Assembly (NCBI RefSeq): GCF_000756715.1
Contig: NZ_CCSE01000001.1
Location: 1,766,001 to 1,830,000 of the forward strand
Source: Jeotgalicoccus saudimassiliensis
GTDB taxonomy: Bacteria > Bacillota > Bacilli > Staphylococcales > Salinicoccaceae
Length of the DNA stretch: 64,000 bases
Direction: 5' to 3'
How positions within the stretch are numbered: the first letter of the stretch is position 1; every line of letters starts with the position of its first letter. Positions 23,139-34,093 of this stretch are shown here, piece by piece. The notes beneath the pieces are model-generated. The model was given only the letters and a program-made list of their open reading frames with translations, did not search any database and was not told the origin of the DNA. The translations under genes and the position numbers were made by a program.

Positions 23139-24317
23139 TTATTTTGCTCTTTTATCGAAATTCAGTACTGCTTTCAAGAGTGTTTCAACACCTGTTTTCA
23201 TACCGTCTTCGTCGATGTCAAATAAAGGATGGTGATGCGGAATATCTGCCTTTTTGTCACTGTTGCTGACCCCTGTGTAGAAGTAGCAGCCGGGCTTTTC
23301 CTGAATGAAGTACGAAAAGTCTTCACCGCCCATTGCAGGACCGACTTCTTCAACACCCGAAACAAATGCGGCATTTTCTCTGACATTATCAGCGACATAG
23401 TCGAGCAGTGCATGATCGTTTTTCATGGAAGGATAGCCGTACATAATTTCAAGATCGGCATTAACATTGAAACTCGCGCTGATACCGAGACAAATTTGTT
23501 CGAGACGTTTCGCCACAATCTCTCTGACTTCAGGTGTGTATGTTCTGAATGTCCCTTTAATTTCCGCTGTGCCCGGTATAACGTTAAATACCGTTCCGGC
23601 ATTGTAAGCACCAATCGTGACAACTGCAGAGTCGAGCGGGCTGACAGAACGGGATACGATTGTCTGGACCTGCTGAATCAGTGACGCAGAGGCGATAATC
23701 GGGTCATGGGTAACCTGTGGAGTTGCGCCGTGGCCGCCAAGCCCGCGTACCGTAATTTTAAATGAGTCTGCATTGGCGTACATCGTGTCGTAGTTATATT
23801 TAACCGTGCCGACCGGGAATTTAGTGGATACGTGCGTGCCGAATACGTAATCGACGCCTTCAAGCGCGCCGTCTTCAATCATTGCTTTCGCTCCGCCCGG
23901 CAGCAGTTCTTCTGCGTGCTGGTGTAAAAAGACGACATTGACCGGCAGCTCTTCTTTATGAGCTGTTAAAATTTTAGCCATCGTAATGAGCATGGCTGTA
24001 TGTGCATCGTGTCCGCAGGCGTGCATGACACCCGGAGTTTTAGATCTGTATGGTACATCTTTTTCGTCGTGAATTGGCAATGCGTCAAAATCTGCACGGA
24101 GTGCCACAGTTTCGAAATCATCATTGACCTGCAGACGGGCAACTATACCGTTACCGCCGACATCCTGCCTGATCTCGAGACCGAGATCTTTGATCTGATC
24201 GTAGATCCATTTTTTTGTATTCATTTCCTGGAAAGAGATTTCAGGATGCTGATGCATATATCTTCGAAGTTCCACCATTGAGTCGTAGTGGTCATTGATT
24301 ATTTGTTTTATATCCAT
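23139..24317 (-). CDS. M20 family metallo-amidohydrolase, copy 1
   Basis: 392 residues. M20D family: zinc enzymes that remove acyl groups from N-acylated amino acids or related amides. The metal ligands lie in MHACGHDAHTAM, in HQHAEELLPGGA and in GGEDFSYF near the C-terminus; a dimerisation domain separates them. It is the last of three tandem paralogues. Its start codon shares one base with the stop of copy 2, and an AAAAGGAGT site lies within copy 2. A single homologue occupies this place in staphylococci. The substrate is not determinable from sequence. Confidence 0.9.
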   Translation of the reverse strand: MDIKQIINDHYDSMVELRRYMHQHPEISFQEMNTKKWIYDQIKDLGLEIRQDVGGNGIVARLQVNDDFETVALRADFDALPIHDEKDVPYRSKTPGVMHACGHDAHTAMLITMAKILTAHKEELPVNVVFLHQHAEELLPGGAKAMIEDGALEGVDYVFGTHVSTKFPVGTVKYNYDTMYANADSFKITVRGLGGHGATPQVTHDPIIASASLIQQVQTIVSRSVSPLDSAVVTIGAYNAGTVFNVIPGTAEIKGTFRTYTPEVREIVAKRLEQICLGISASFNVNADLEIMYGYPSMKNDHALLDYVADNVRENAAFVSGVEEVGPAMGGEDFSYFIQEKPGCYFYTGVSNSDKKADIPHHHPLFDIDEDGMKTGVETLLKAVLNFDKRAK

Positions 24318-25504
24318 TATCGGGACTCCTTTTCAAAATACGTAAATACAGATTCGAGCATAACGCTCACGGCGTTGACCATGCCTTTTTCATCGATGTC
24401 GAAATGGGCGTGGTGGTGAGGGAAATCTGCTTTGAAGCTCGAGTTTTTGACACCTGTATAAAAAAATGTGCCTGGCACGCGCTGCAGATAATAAGAAAAA
24501 TCTTCTCCGCCGAGGTCCGGCTCCAGTCTGATAGTTTCATTGACTGTGGAAATTCTCGCTGCACTTTCGATAACGATATCGGTCATTTGATCATCGTTGA
24601 CGACAGGCGGATAGCCTTTCATATAGTCGAGGTCGAATGACACACCTGTCGTTCTGACCAGTCCTTCAAGCGTCCGGTTCAGTTCTTTAATCATCGTCTC
24701 CTGCATTTCATGATTAAACGAACGGATAGTGCCGCCGATGGTTACTTCATCGGGAATGACGTTATGCTGATTGCCTGCGTTAAACATCGTAATGGACAGC
24801 ACGACTGAATCCATTGCATTTGTCCGTCTCGTCACGGCATACTGCAGCTGATTGCACAGTGCAATGCCGGCAGCAACCGGGTCGATAGTATCGTGAGGAC
24901 GTGAAGCGTGTCCGCCACGACCTTTCAGTTTAATAGTAAAGTCGTCGGGAATGCCTGTTGCTGTTCCGTATTTATAGCCGATCTTTCCGACGTCCAATGA
25001 CGTTGATACATGCTGTCCAAAGATGGCATCGACACCGTCGAGACAACCGTCGGCAATCATCTGGATTGCACCGCCGGGATCTACTTCTTCTGCATGCTGA
25101 TGAATAAAAACGATATTTCCTTTTAATTCATCTTTCATTTCGCTTAAAATCTTCGCTGCAGTCAGCACGACTGCCGTATGGGCATCGTGGCCGCAGGCAT
25201 GCATAACGCCGGGTACTGTCGATTTGTACGGTGCATCTTTTAAATCCTGAATTGGCAGTGCATCGAAATCGGCTCTCAGAGCTACTGTAGGGAGCGATTC
25301 ATCAACGATCAGCCTGCCGACCACGCCGCGTCCGCCGACGCCTTCACGCACATCGATATCAAGGCTGCGTAGGTAATTTGCGATGTATGCAGGCGTCTGT
25401 ACTTCCTGAAATGACAGCTCGGGATACATGTGAAGGTGTCTCCTGTGCTGGACCATCTCTCCAAACTGCTTATTTACTGCCCTTTCTAATTTTCTTACAT
25501 CCAT
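24317..25504 (-). CDS. M20 family metallo-amidohydrolase, copy 2
   Basis: 395 residues, same architecture as its neighbours: HACGHDAHTAVV, HQHAEEVDPGGA and GGEDFSYYL carry the metal-binding residues. It starts within the last bases of copy 3 (10-base overlap). The three copies differ along their whole length, which points to old duplication and separate substrate use rather than a fresh repeat. Confidence 0.9.
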   Translation of the reverse strand: MDVRKLERAVNKQFGEMVQHRRHLHMYPELSFQEVQTPAYIANYLRSLDIDVREGVGGRGVVGRLIVDESLPTVALRADFDALPIQDLKDAPYKSTVPGVMHACGHDAHTAVVLTAAKILSEMKDELKGNIVFIHQHAEEVDPGGAIQMIADGCLDGVDAIFGQHVSTSLDVGKIGYKYGTATGIPDDFTIKLKGRGGHASRPHDTIDPVAAGIALCNQLQYAVTRRTNAMDSVVLSITMFNAGNQHNVIPDEVTIGGTIRSFNHEMQETMIKELNRTLEGLVRTTGVSFDLDYMKGYPPVVNDDQMTDIVIESAARISTVNETIRLEPDLGGEDFSYYLQRVPGTFFYTGVKNSSFKADFPHHHAHFDIDEKGMVNAVSVMLESVFTYFEKESR

Positions 25505-26682
25505 CTGATCACCGATTCTTTTTCGAGAATTTTCATAAACATCATCAGTGCCGTTTCCATCGCGTCTTCATCGATATCAAACATATCGGTATGATGCGCC
25601 GGTGTTGTCTTCTTGTCTTCGTTTCCTGTTCCTGTATAGAAGAAGGCACCGGGTTTATCCAGGATAAAGTACGAGAAGTCCTCACCGATCATTAACGGAT
25701 CTGCTTCTTTGAACGGCAGACCGAGATCTTTCGCCGCATCTTCTATAACCTGAGCTTCTTCTTCATGATTTATAACAGCCGGATAGCCGAATGAATACTG
25801 CAGATCAGCAGTGCCGCCGCGTTTTTTAGTGGTATATTCGACTTCCTCTTTAAAGATTTCATATATTTTCTCTTTAACTTCCTGTTTGAACGTACGAACG
25901 GTCCCGGTAATGCTGACCGTGTCCGGAATGACGTTGAACGCGTCGCCGCCGTTAACGCTGCCGACTGTAACTACTGCGTTGTCTATCGGTGAAATCTGAC
26001 GGGAGACCGCTGTCTGCAGATTCGTAATCAGTTCTGCTGCGATGACGATCGGGTCGACTGTACGTTCAGGATATGCCGCGTGGCCGCCGGAGCCCTGAAG
26101 TGTAATGTAGAATCCGTCGGGACTTGCAATCATTGCGCCCGCTTTTGTCTGCACTTCGTGCGTATCAAACTGGCTCCAGTAATGCTGACCGTATACTTTG
26201 TCGATACCGTCGAGAACATTGTCCTCTACCATGGATTTTGCACCGCCGGGCTGTACTTCTTCGCCGTACTGGAAAATAAACGACACAGTACCGCTTAAAT
26301 TGGCTTTATTAGCCACTACAGTGTCCACGAGAGCAAGCAGGGTACTTGTATGGCCATCGTGGCCGCAGGCGTGCATAACGCCCGGATTTTGCGATTTATA
26401 AGGAACATCTTTCTGATCCTGTATTGGAAGTGCATCAAAATCAGCGCGGACAGCAATATGAGGACTGCCCGTTCCAATGGAAGCAACGATACCGGCACCT
26501 TCGTTTACATCGTTTTTACCGACATTTTCACGAATGTTCAATTCAGGGTGCTGCTTGAGCTTGCCTAAAATAAACTGGTATGTTTCTTTCTCTTTAAATG
26601 AAACTTCCGGATGCATATGCATATGTCTTCTGTTTGTAACCATCTCGGGAAGTTTTGATGATGCGATATCTTTAATGCTCAT
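25495..26682 (-). CDS. M20 family metallo-amidohydrolase, copy 3 (first in operon)
   Basis: 395 residues, promoter-proximal gene of the three. Metal-binding segments are HACGHDGHTSTL, FQYGEEVQPGGA (FQYGEE instead of HQHAEE) and IGEDFSYFI. The HQH-to-FQY change next to the catalytic glutamate sets it apart from copies 1 and 2 and probably alters the substrate pocket. A GGAGG site lies eight bases before its ATG. It is divergent from kbl, with about 160 bases between them. Confidence 0.9.
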   Translation of the reverse strand: MSIKDIASSKLPEMVTNRRHMHMHPEVSFKEKETYQFILGKLKQHPELNIRENVGKNDVNEGAGIVASIGTGSPHIAVRADFDALPIQDQKDVPYKSQNPGVMHACGHDGHTSTLLALVDTVVANKANLSGTVSFIFQYGEEVQPGGAKSMVEDNVLDGIDKVYGQHYWSQFDTHEVQTKAGAMIASPDGFYITLQGSGGHAAYPERTVDPIVIAAELITNLQTAVSRQISPIDNAVVTVGSVNGGDAFNVIPDTVSITGTVRTFKQEVKEKIYEIFKEEVEYTTKKRGGTADLQYSFGYPAVINHEEEAQVIEDAAKDLGLPFKEADPLMIGEDFSYFILDKPGAFFYTGTGNEDKKTTPAHHTDMFDIDEDAMETALMMFMKILEKESVIRWM

Positions 26683-26798
26683 GGTTGAACCTCCATAACT
26701 GTTTTCTATTCATATTATCAGAGCCGGGGGCACTTTAAAATATAAAATGCTTAAAAGTGAGAAAATTACAACAATATAAACAATTCGTAATCGCTCAA

Positions 26799-26823
26799 AG
26801 AAAGCGCTTAGATATGCTAAAAT
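26799..26823 (+). promoter_or_regulatory. kbl promoter with cre-like (CcpA) site
   Basis: AGAAAGCGCTTAGA (26799-26812) matches the catabolite-responsive element TGAAAGCGCTTTCA at 11 of 14 positions with a perfect AAAGCGCTT core. It lies directly before the extended -10 TGCTAAAAT (TAAAAT at 26818-26823). CcpA bound here would block initiation when glucose is present, sensible for threonine catabolism. Binding is inferred. Confidence 0.55.
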
Positions 26824-26845
26824 ACTATGTAAGGAGGGGACGTAA

Positions 26846-28036
26846 ATGTCACAGAAATTAGAACAGTATTTACAATCGAATTTAGAGTATTTGAAGGATA
26901 ACGGATTATACAATGAAATAGATGTAGTAGAAGGTGCAAACGGTCCTGAAATCACAGTAGCGGGCAAGAAACTGATTAACTTATCATCGAATAACTATTT
27001 AGGTCTTGCAACAGATGAAAAATTGAAAGAAGCAGCGATTGAAGCGGTTAAAACTCACGGTGTAGGTGCCGGTGCGGTACGTACGATTAACGGTACGCTC
27101 GACCTTCACGTGGAGCTTGAAAAGACACTTGCAGAGTTCAAAGGAACTGAAGCTGCAGTAGCATTCCAGTCAGGTTTCAACTGTAATATGGCGGCAATCC
27201 AGGCAGTAATGAATAAAGAAGATGCGATTTTATCAGATGAACTGAACCACGCATCGATTATCGACGGATGCCGCTTATCAAAAGCGAAAATTATCCGCGT
27301 TAACCATTCGGATATGGACGATCTCCGCGCTAAAGCGAAAGAAGCGGTGGAATCGGGGCTATACAAAAAAGTAATGTACATTACAGACGGTGTATTCTCG
27401 ATGGACGGGGACGTTGCAAAACTTCCTGAAATCGTTGAAATCGCCAAAGAGTTCGACTTAATTACTTATGTCGACGATGCACACGGCTCAGGTGTAATGG
27501 GCAAAGGTGCCGGCACGGTTAAGCACTTCGGTCTTGAAAAGGAAATCGATCTGCAGATGGGTACTTTATCGAAAGCAATCGGAGTAGTCGGCGGATACGT
27601 TGCCGGTTCACAGGATTTAATCGATTACCTGAAAGTAGCGGCACGTCCGTTCCTGTTCTCGACTTCATTAACACCGGGAGATACGAAAGCAATTACAGAA
27701 GCGGTTAAAACGCTGATGGCTTCAACTGAACTGCACGATAAACTATGGGAGAACGGTGATTACCTGAAAGCCGGCCTGAAGGATTTAGGCTTTGAAATCG
27801 GCAATTCCGAAACACCGATTACACCTTGTATTATCGGTGATGAGAAGAAAGCCCAGGAATTCTCGAAACGTCTGAAAGAAGAAGGCGTTTATGCGAAGTC
27901 AATCGTCTTCCCGACAGTGCCTAAAGGTACAGGTCGCGTAAGAAACATGCCGACAGCGGCACACACGAAAGAAATGCTCGACAACGCGCTTGAAATTTAC
28001 GCTAAAGTTGGCCGTGAAATGGGAATTATCAGCTAA
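26846..28036 (+). CDS. kbl: Glycine C-acetyltransferase (2-amino-3-ketobutyrate CoA ligase)
   Basis: 396 residues, PLP-dependent alpha-oxoamine synthase family. Splits 2-amino-3-oxobutyrate with CoA into glycine and acetyl-CoA, the second step of threonine breakdown. [12 protein letters not shown] holds the PLP-ring aspartate, and the Schiff-base lysine is in [16 protein letters not shown]. It follows a strong AAGGAGGGG site and is co-transcribed with the threonine dehydrogenase 33 bases downstream, which makes its unstable substrate. Confidence 0.95.
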   Translation: MSQKLEQYLQSNLEYLKDNGLYNEIDVVEGANGPEITVAGKKLINLSSNNYLGLATDEKLKEAAIEAVKTHGVGAGAVRTINGTLDLHVELEKTLAEFKGTEAAVAFQSGFNCNMAAIQAVMNKEDAILSDELNHASIIDGCRLSKAKIIRVNHSDMDDLRAKAKEAVESGLYKKVMYITDGVFSMDGDVAKLPEIVEIAKEFDLITYVDDAHGSGVMGKGAGTVKHFGLEKEIDLQMGTLSKAIGVVGGYVAGSQDLIDYLKVAARPFLFSTSLTPGDTKAITEAVKTLMASTELHDKLWENGDYLKAGLKDLGFEIGNSETPITPCIIGDEKKAQEFSKRLKEEGVYAKSIVFPTVPKGTGRVRNMPTAAHTKEMLDNALEIYAKVGREMGIIS

Positions 28037-28069
28037 ACCACAAACTTTTTTGAATAAGGGGAAACAATC

Positions 28070-29026
28070 ATGGAACGAATTATAGTTACAGGGGCGCTCG
28101 GTCAGATTGGAACAGAGTTAACCGTTAAATTAAGAGAGATTTACGGTGAGGACAACGTTCTGCCGACGGATATTAAAGAACCTGTGGATTCACCGCTCGA
28201 AGGCAAAGCTTTCGAAATTCTGGATGTTACGGACCGTGAAGCGATGGAGCGCATCGCCCGTGAATTCAAAGCAGATACGATTATGCATCTGGCGGCACTG
28301 TTAAGTGCCACATGTGAAAAGGATCCGATGCTGGCGTGGAATATTAACATGGGCGGTCTTGTAAACGCGCTGGAAACAGCACGTGCACTGGACATGCAGT
28401 TCTTCACACCAAGTTCAATCGGTGCCTTCGGTCCTGAAACGCCGAAGGAAAATACACCTCAGACGACAATTCAGCGTCCGACAACGATGTACGGGGTAAA
28501 CAAAGTATCGGGAGAACTGCTGTGTGATTACTATTTCGAGAAATTCGGCGTAGACACTCGCGGCGTGCGTTTCCCGGGGCTGATCTCACACGTGAGAGAA
28601 CCGGGCGGCGGTACGACGGACTACGCTGTTGAAATTTACTTTGAAGCGGTGAAAAACGGCAAGTACACGTCATTTATCGGCAAAGATACATTTATGGACA
28701 TGATGTATATGGATGACGCAATTCAGGCGATTATCGACCTGATGGAAGCGGACGGCAGCAAGCTTGAGGACCGTAACGCATTCAACGTAACAAATATGAG
28801 TCTTGAACCGGAAATGGTGGCGGCATCGATCCGCCGTCACTACCCGGATTTCGAATTAAACTACGATGTGGATCCTGTCAGACAGGGTATCGCTGAAAGC
28901 TGGCCGGACAGCATCGATGCATCTGAAGCGAAACGTCAGTGGGGCTTCAACGCAGCTTTTGATTTGGATAAAATGACTGATACAATGATAGAAGCGATAC
29001 AGAGTAAGAACCGGGCCGGGAATTAA
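28070..29026 (+). CDS. tdh: L-threonine 3-dehydrogenase, short-chain (epimerase-like) type
   Basis: 318 residues. NAD-binding Rossmann start [12 protein letters not shown], catalytic tyrosine and lysine in [18 protein letters not shown]. This SDR form of threonine dehydrogenase, unrelated to the zinc-type Tdh of E. coli, oxidises threonine to 2-amino-3-oxobutyrate. Pairing with kbl confirms the role. In databases it is often called an NAD-dependent epimerase. Confidence 0.92.
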   Translation: MERIIVTGALGQIGTELTVKLREIYGEDNVLPTDIKEPVDSPLEGKAFEILDVTDREAMERIAREFKADTIMHLAALLSATCEKDPMLAWNINMGGLVNALETARALDMQFFTPSSIGAFGPETPKENTPQTTIQRPTTMYGVNKVSGELLCDYYFEKFGVDTRGVRFPGLISHVREPGGGTTDYAVEIYFEAVKNGKYTSFIGKDTFMDMMYMDDAIQAIIDLMEADGSKLEDRNAFNVTNMSLEPEMVAASIRRHYPDFELNYDVDPVRQGIAESWPDSIDASEAKRQWGFNAAFDLDKMTDTMIEAIQSKNRAGN

Positions 29027-29061
29027 TAGCGATGCCCCGTCCGGTTCGTGGAGGGTGACGA

Positions 29062-30264
<1,203 letters not shown>

Positions 30265-30535
30265 GTTTGTGGTGTGGTTCAGTTTATGGGTGATGAGCTG
30301 TTAATCGCTCTAATATATCGGGCTTTAAACTTTAAATATATCAGGAATCGAGCAGTATTTATATAGAGTTCGGTGAAATTCACCATCCATTTAATACCAG
30401 TAATCAGCATGTTTGTGTAATATTACCATCAGTTTCGTGAAAACTGCTAAAACATAACTTTTTTAAAAGGAAAACGCACTTTTTGCCTATATATAGGGTA
30501 AGAGGTACTTTTTTAATTTTAAAGGAGGGGTTTAA

Positions 30536-31519
30536 ATGTTTTTAAACAAACGCGGTATGCCAATCGAACTTTTATATTACAATGCACTGTCTTCGAGAAA
30601 AGATTTTAACCGTCAGGAGCAATATGAAAAAGAAAAATTGCAGAAAGGTTACGAAGGTGAGTGCAAGTATGATCAAATTCTGGATGAAGTCGGTCACGAC
30701 AATATTTATATCATCAGGGATGTTTATCTGAAGACAGGAAATACACATACTCAATATGACACGATAATTATTTCGGAAAATAGAGTAGTTATTAATGAAA
30801 TCAAAAACTTTACAGGAGACTATCACTTTGAGAACAACAGGTGGTACAGAAATAACAGAGCTGTAAATGATAATGCATTTGCGCAGCTCGACAGGGCGAA
30901 GGGTAAACTCATGAACCTGATGGATGCATCGGAGATAAATGTAAAAGTTGAAGCGGCATTAATATTTCCGAGCGATGATGTGAGAGTAATATCTGAAGAT
31001 CAGCGGATATGGCAGCACACGATTGTGCGTAATCACCTGAGAAAGTACCTGCGCCAGTTTCATAATGAACGCGTTGGAAATAAAGCTAAAAACATCGCGA
31101 ATATTATACGCAATGTTATTGTGGATAATACATATTTTTCGGAAACGGCTGATATTAATCAGCTGCAGCGCGGATTATATTGCAGCGAATGCGGCAGCTT
31201 TAATTTGATAAAGAAACGATTTCAGTACGCTTGTCAGGAATGTGGAACTATTGAAAGCCTGGATTCGCATTTACTACGCGCTATGTATGATCATAAATAT
31301 TTGTTTTACAATCAGCCTATGACTCAGCGTTCGCTCACTTATCTTATAAACGATGAAATTAACAGGAGTACCATCTACAGAGCTTTTCAGAAGTATTGTT
31401 ATATAAATAAAAAAGGAAATTATACAAATTACACATTGAAATACCCGGATTTGGAAGAAGCTTTAGCGATGCATCGGAAAGTGCAGCGCTATAGAGATAA
31501 GTTAGCTGCTAAAGAATAG
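30536..31519 (+). CDS. NERD-domain protein with C-terminal zinc ribbon
   Basis: 327 residues. The N-terminal NERD (nuclease-related) domain spans about residues 35-140, with G-x-x-G-E at the start, QYDTIIISENRVVINEIKNFTG as the core (D and E-x-K spaced like restriction-endonuclease folds) and a closing helix. Near residue 218 a ribbon CSECG...CQECG would bind zinc. A helical C-terminus follows, perhaps DNA-binding. It stands alone between tadA and the first repeat array, with a strong AAGGAGGGG site. Its role is unknown; NERD proteins are thought to process DNA. Confidence 0.8.
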   Translation: MFLNKRGMPIELLYYNALSSRKDFNRQEQYEKEKLQKGYEGECKYDQILDEVGHDNIYIIRDVYLKTGNTHTQYDTIIISENRVVINEIKNFTGDYHFENNRWYRNNRAVNDNAFAQLDRAKGKLMNLMDASEINVKVEAALIFPSDDVRVISEDQRIWQHTIVRNHLRKYLRQFHNERVGNKAKNIANIIRNVIVDNTYFSETADINQLQRGLYCSECGSFNLIKKRFQYACQECGTIESLDSHLLRAMYDHKYLFYNQPMTQRSLTYLINDEINRSTIYRAFQKYCYINKKGNYTNYTLKYPDLEEALAMHRKVQRYRDKLAAKE

Positions 31520-31534
31520 ATATATATATGATTT

Positions 31535-32015
31535 GGATTTCTATGAACGCGCTTCATAGGAATCCGTGGTGTTTAGAAGTTCTATGAATGCTGCTCATAG
31601 GACTCCGTGTTATTTAGAAGTTCTATGAATGCTGCTCATAGGACTCCGCGGCGTTTGGAAGTTCTATGAACGCTCTTCATAGGAATCCGTGGCGTTTGGA
31701 AGTTCTATGAATGCTGCTCATAGGAATCCGTGGTATTTAGAAGTTCTATGAATGCTGCTCATAGGAATCCGTGGCGTTTGGAAGTTCTATGAACGCTCTT
31801 CATAGGAATCCGTGGCGTTTGGAAGTTCTATGAACGCTCTTCATAGGAATCCGTGGCGTTTGGAAGTTCTATGAATGCTGCTCATAGGACTCCGCGGTGT
31901 TTAGAAGTTCTATGAACACACTTCATAGGAACCCGCAGCGACCAGAAGTTCTATGAACACACTTCATAGGAATCCCACAGCGACCAGAAGTTCTATGAAC
32001 ACGGCTCATAGAGCG
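31535..32015. repeat. Tandem array A of a 41-bp hairpin repeat (12 units)
   Basis: Units begin at 31535, 31576, 31617, 31658, 31699, 31740, 31781, 31822, 31863, 31904, 31945 and 31987 (the last partial). Each has GAAGTTCTATGAA, a 5-7 base centre, then TTCATAGGAATCC or close variants, and a short GTGGCGTTT-type joint. CTATGAA and TTCATAG pair, and the outer GGA/TCC extends the stem. Centres are mainly CGCTC or TGCTG. 41 is not a multiple of three and there is no open frame, so it is not coding. There are no unique spacers, so it is not CRISPR. Confidence 0.95.
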
Positions 32016-32035
32016 CCCAAACCATAAAAGCGCAT

Positions 32036-32064
32036 CAAAAAAACCGAAACCCGCGGGTTTCGGT
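32036..32064 (-). terminator. folE2 terminator
   Basis: ACCGAAACCCGCGGGTTTCGGT (32043-32064) is a perfect palindrome that, read on the - strand, is followed by seven T residues. Confidence 0.85.
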
Positions 32065-32083
32065 CCTAATATATTTATCAATC

Positions 32084-32962
32084 TTATTTCTGGTATTTAA
32101 GTCTGCTGAATGCATCGTGCTGGTGGATGCTTTCTTCGTTGCGGCATTCAAGTTCGAATCCTTTTACCCAGTCGAGTTCGACTAAGTCGTATGCGACAAG
32201 ACGGATAAGGTCTTCGACGAAGCGCGGGTTTTCGTATGCGCGTTCTGTAACCATTTTTTCGTCTGTGCGTTTAAGAATAGGATAGAGCTGGCTTGACGCG
32301 TTGATTTCCAGCACTTCGTATAAGTCTTCTTTATAAGTTTCAGGGAGTTCAACGCTGTCATCGATATCGATTAACACTTTAACGTTGCCCCTCTGGTTGT
32401 GTGCACTGTATTCACTGATCTCTTTTGAGCATGGGCAGAGTGTTGTCACCTGTGCCGTCATGCCGAATTGTTTGCGTGTGAATTTTTCGCCGTCGAATTC
32501 TGCCGAGTAGACTACGTCTGCATTTGCAATCGCATCCAGACCTGTACCTGGTGATGGCTTATTAAAGAACCATTTACCGTCGACAGTAAGTTCTGCTGAA
32601 TTCTGTTTCATACGGTCGCGGAGTCTTGTAAGCAGCTCTTTGATCGTGTCAAAGTTAAGTGGAACGCCGTTGCTGTTTACCGTTTCCAGTGATTCGATTA
32701 AGCGGCTCATGTTGATGCCTTTTTCGTCTTTTTCAAGACTTGTAGCCAGTTCGAAGTTTCCGACTGACTGGAAGTCACCGATAACTACAGGGTACGTTAA
32801 GTTGTTTATGCCGACAGAGTCAACTTCAAAAAGGAAGTCTTTACGTGAGTTTTGTAAATCTGCCATATCTTCTTTATTTTTTGGTTTAGTACCTTCAACA
32901 GGATCAACAGAACCAAAATGTTTAAAACGACCTTCTCTTGTCGTTAAGTCAAATTCTTCCAT
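32084..32962 (-). CDS. folE2: GTP cyclohydrolase I, FolE2 type
   Basis: 292 residues, zinc-independent IB class that makes 7,8-dihydroneopterin triphosphate for folate. [10 protein letters not shown] holds the catalytic cysteine, and SAHNQRG and the C-terminal [11 protein letters not shown] segment are family features. First gene product of the pathway in organisms that lack or supplement FolE. It starts with AAGGAG before the ATG and follows bshB2 by 12 bases. Confidence 0.96.
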   Translation of the reverse strand: MEEFDLTTREGRFKHFGSVDPVEGTKPKNKEDMADLQNSRKDFLFEVDSVGINNLTYPVVIGDFQSVGNFELATSLEKDEKGINMSRLIESLETVNSNGVPLNFDTIKELLTRLRDRMKQNSAELTVDGKWFFNKPSPGTGLDAIANADVVYSAEFDGEKFTRKQFGMTAQVTTLCPCSKEISEYSAHNQRGNVKVLIDIDDSVELPETYKEDLYEVLEINASSQLYPILKRTDEKMVTERAYENPRFVEDLIRLVAYDLVELDWVKGFELECRNEESIHQHDAFSRLKYQK

Positions 32963-32974
32963 TTATAATGCTCC

Positions 32975-33649
32975 TTAATCAATTTCGTATGAATAAAAAT
33001 TCTCGTATCTCATCCAGCGGTTGCGTGCATCGTCTCCCTGCTGTGTATCTGAAGCAAGGTCTTCGAGCAATTTGCCCGTCTGTGAGCGGTGAGCTGCCAT
33101 GACGTCCAGTTTCCGTTCTGTATAGCCTTCAATATCGATGACGATATCAGGGTCGCCAAGGTCATCAAAAGTACGGTTATCAAATGCAACAAGCTGAAGT
33201 GCCGGGCGTTTATCGGCCGGTATTTCCTCCAGTGCTTCTATAACAGCATCGGCAGTCGCCTCGTGGTCGGGATGGACTGAATAGCCGGGATAGAATGTAA
33301 TAATCCGTGTCGGGGCAAGTTCCTGAATCATATCGGTAATAACGCCTCTCAGTTTACCATGTTCTTCGAATTCGAGCGTCTTATCGCGGAATCCGAGCAG
33401 GCGGAGATCGTCAACGCCCATTATACGCGCTGACTCTTCGACTTCGGCTTTACGGATAGAGTGGAGTGATTCGCGCGTTGCAAACGGCGGATAGCCGAGG
33501 TTGCGCCCCATATCGCCGAAAGTCAGACATGCATAAGTGACAGGCACTCCCGCATCTCTGTATTTCATTATTGTTCCGCTCACACCGAATGCTTCGTCAT
33601 CGGGATGAGGGAAAACAACAAGTACGTGATTTTCCTGTGAAAAATCCAT
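32975..33649 (-). CDS. bshB2: Bacillithiol biosynthesis deacetylase BshB2
   Basis: 224 residues, PIG-L/LmbE zinc deacetylase. HPDDEAFG (residues 15-22) carries the metal ligands and catalytic aspartate; the third ligand is in YSVHPDHEATA. It removes acetate from GlcNAc-malate in bacillithiol synthesis. It lies with yojF, its regular neighbour in bacilli and staphylococci. Confidence 0.93.
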   Translation of the reverse strand: MDFSQENHVLVVFPHPDDEAFGVSGTIMKYRDAGVPVTYACLTFGDMGRNLGYPPFATRESLHSIRKAEVEESARIMGVDDLRLLGFRDKTLEFEEHGKLRGVITDMIQELAPTRIITFYPGYSVHPDHEATADAVIEALEEIPADKRPALQLVAFDNRTFDDLGDPDIVIDIEGYTERKLDVMAAHRSQTGKLLEDLASDTQQGDDARNRWMRYENFYSYEID

Positions 33650-33660
33650 GTGATTTCCTC

Positions 33661-34029
33661 CTACTTAAAGAATGGTTTCGTTGAAATTTCAAGTGCTGAG
33701 GCAAGTTTACCTTCACCGTTAAAGCCGTGCATGATAAACTCCCCGTTCTCGCCTTCAATGTAATGCGTTAAACCGAGAACATATACCCAGCCGCCGTTGT
33801 CGAGTTTTAAGCCGACGCGGTGTTCTTTGGAACGGTTGCCGCCGCGAATCGTCGCCTGAATGAATTCCACCTGAATGTTACGGAGGAATGTACCCGCGTT
33901 AAAGACGTTACCGTCCAAGTGACTCGCGTACATACCGCTGGTAATTTCAACGTGTAAGTAGACGGGTGTATTTTCGTAAGCTGTTAAGATTTCCTGGACA
34001 TCCTGTTTTACAATTTTCTTCATTTCCAT
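33661..34029 (-). CDS. yojF: YojF family protein (DUF1806)
   Basis: 122 residues from the ATG at 34029, ten bases behind AGGAG; the open frame extends 18 codons further upstream but without a ribosome site or family similarity. YojF always accompanies BshB2 and is small and soluble; its action is not known. It is read just ahead of bshB2 (12-base gap), so yojF-bshB2-folE2 form one operon. Confidence 0.85.
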   Translation of the reverse strand: MEMKKIVKQDVQEILTAYENTPVYLHVEITSGMYASHLDGNVFNAGTFLRNIQVEFIQATIRGGNRSKEHRVGLKLDNGGWVYVLGLTHYIEGENGEFIMHGFNGEGKLASALEISTKPFFK

Positions 34030-34067
34030 GAATAGAAAACTCCTATAATCATAATATCGGTTACACA

Positions 34068-34093
34068 TTAAAAGAGATAGCAAGCTATCTCTT
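34068..34093 (-). terminator. pdxK terminator
   Basis: AAGAGATAGC (34072-34081) and GCTATCTCTT (34084-34093) form a perfect inverted repeat that overlaps the pdxK stop region; on the - strand it is followed by TTTTAAT. Confidence 0.75.
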
